From contig NZ_JAVRIF010000012.1 in NCBI RefSeq assembly GCF_031846185.1, forward strand, positions 46,182 to 110,181: a stretch of 64,000 nt of DNA. Reading direction: 5' to 3'. Position numbers and translations under genes: made by a program. Below, in pieces: positions 63,938 through 64,000 of this stretch (within the stretch, counting starts at the first letter, position 1; every line of letters starts with the position of its first letter). The notes below the pieces were generated by a model. That model was not told the origin of the DNA and did not search any database. It saw only the letters and a list, made by a program, of their open reading frames with translations. The DNA is from Thalassotalea_H castellviae (GTDB taxonomy: Bacteria; Pseudomonadota; Gammaproteobacteria; Enterobacterales; Alteromonadaceae).

Positions 63938-64000
63938 TGGCATCCCTAAGGGGATTCGAACCCCTGTTACCGCCGTGAAAGGGCGGTGTCCTAGGCCTCT
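63938..64000 (-). tRNA. tRNA-Glu (TTC), truncated by the window edge
   Basis: The minus strand reads the D-arm end, an anticodon stem CCGCC/GGCGG with loop CTTTCAC (anticodon TTC), T arm AGGGG-TTCGAAT-CCCCT and the 3' CCA. The 5' acceptor and part of the D arm lie beyond 64000. Encoded CCA is at 63938-63940. Confidence 0.93.

Overview
The window is AT-rich chromosomal DNA from a marine gammaproteobacterium of the Alteromonadales, most likely Colwelliaceae (Colwellia/Thalassotalea-like). Evidence: E. coli-like gene neighbourhoods (icd-rluE-nudJ-mnmA-hflD-purB-roxA; ppsA/ppsR-aroH; hdfR/maoP; rcsF-trmO; ybbP-ybbA/tesA), combined with marine-type genes (monomeric NADP isocitrate dehydrogenase, leucine dehydrogenase, a GlyGly-CTERM surface protease, DUF2947 and DUF4826-like proteins). 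I see no prophage, transposase gene, CRISPR array or complete integrative element.

Layout. 1-4.5 kb: ohrR-type regulator, an orphan Fis-type helix-turn-helix fragment, a small unknown gene, then MATE exporter-uvrB on the minus strand. 4.5-5.9 kb: a DnaA-box inverted repeat, two identical tRNA-Asn genes, then two degenerate 3'-half copies of the same tRNA with duplicated flanks and a 9-bp tandem repeat. 5.9-12.5 kb: secreted hydrolases (metzincin-LRR-Calx-beta protease with GlyGly-CTERM, M28 peptidase, CAP protein) and a GNAT enzyme. 12.7-21.4 kb: central metabolism and RNA/ribosome modification block (icd, rluE, nudJ, mnmA, hflD, purB, roxA, GNAT). 22-26.4 kb: leucine dehydrogenase and a YdiJ-type FAD/Fe-S dehydrogenase. 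26.4-29.1 kb: a run of small poorly known genes. 29.2-30.5 kb: divergent hdfR/maoP. 30.7-35.6 kb: PEP synthase, its regulatory kinase/phosphorylase and DAHP synthase, which together feed PEP into the shikimate pathway; a short MITE-like element lies in the ppsA/ppsR intergenic region.

35.6-44.4 kb: periplasmic binding-like protein, membrane XRE regulator, rcsF-trmO (trmO has no canonical start codon), two EamA transporters, amidohydrolase, SlyD-like isomerase, DJ-1/PfpI protein. 44.4-49.6 kb: sbcDC nuclease operon. 49.7-57 kb: small metabolic and stress genes (VOC protein, YbaK deacylase, serine hydrolase, WrbA-like flavoprotein, MDR reductase, methylglyoxal synthase, ComEA-like protein, DUF2947, outer membrane and lipoprotein genes). 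57-64 kb: AI-2E family permease, YbbAP ABC transporter divergent from tesA with overlapping start codons, Kef-type antiporter, and a tRNA-Glu cut by the window edge.

Most of the window is ordinary conserved core genome. The observations most worth checking are the tRNA-Asn remnant array, the start-less trmO frame, the 282-bp terminal-inverted-repeat element between ppsA and ppsR, the orphan Fis-type HTH fragment, and the multidomain GlyGly-CTERM protease. No clear new multi-gene system was recognised.
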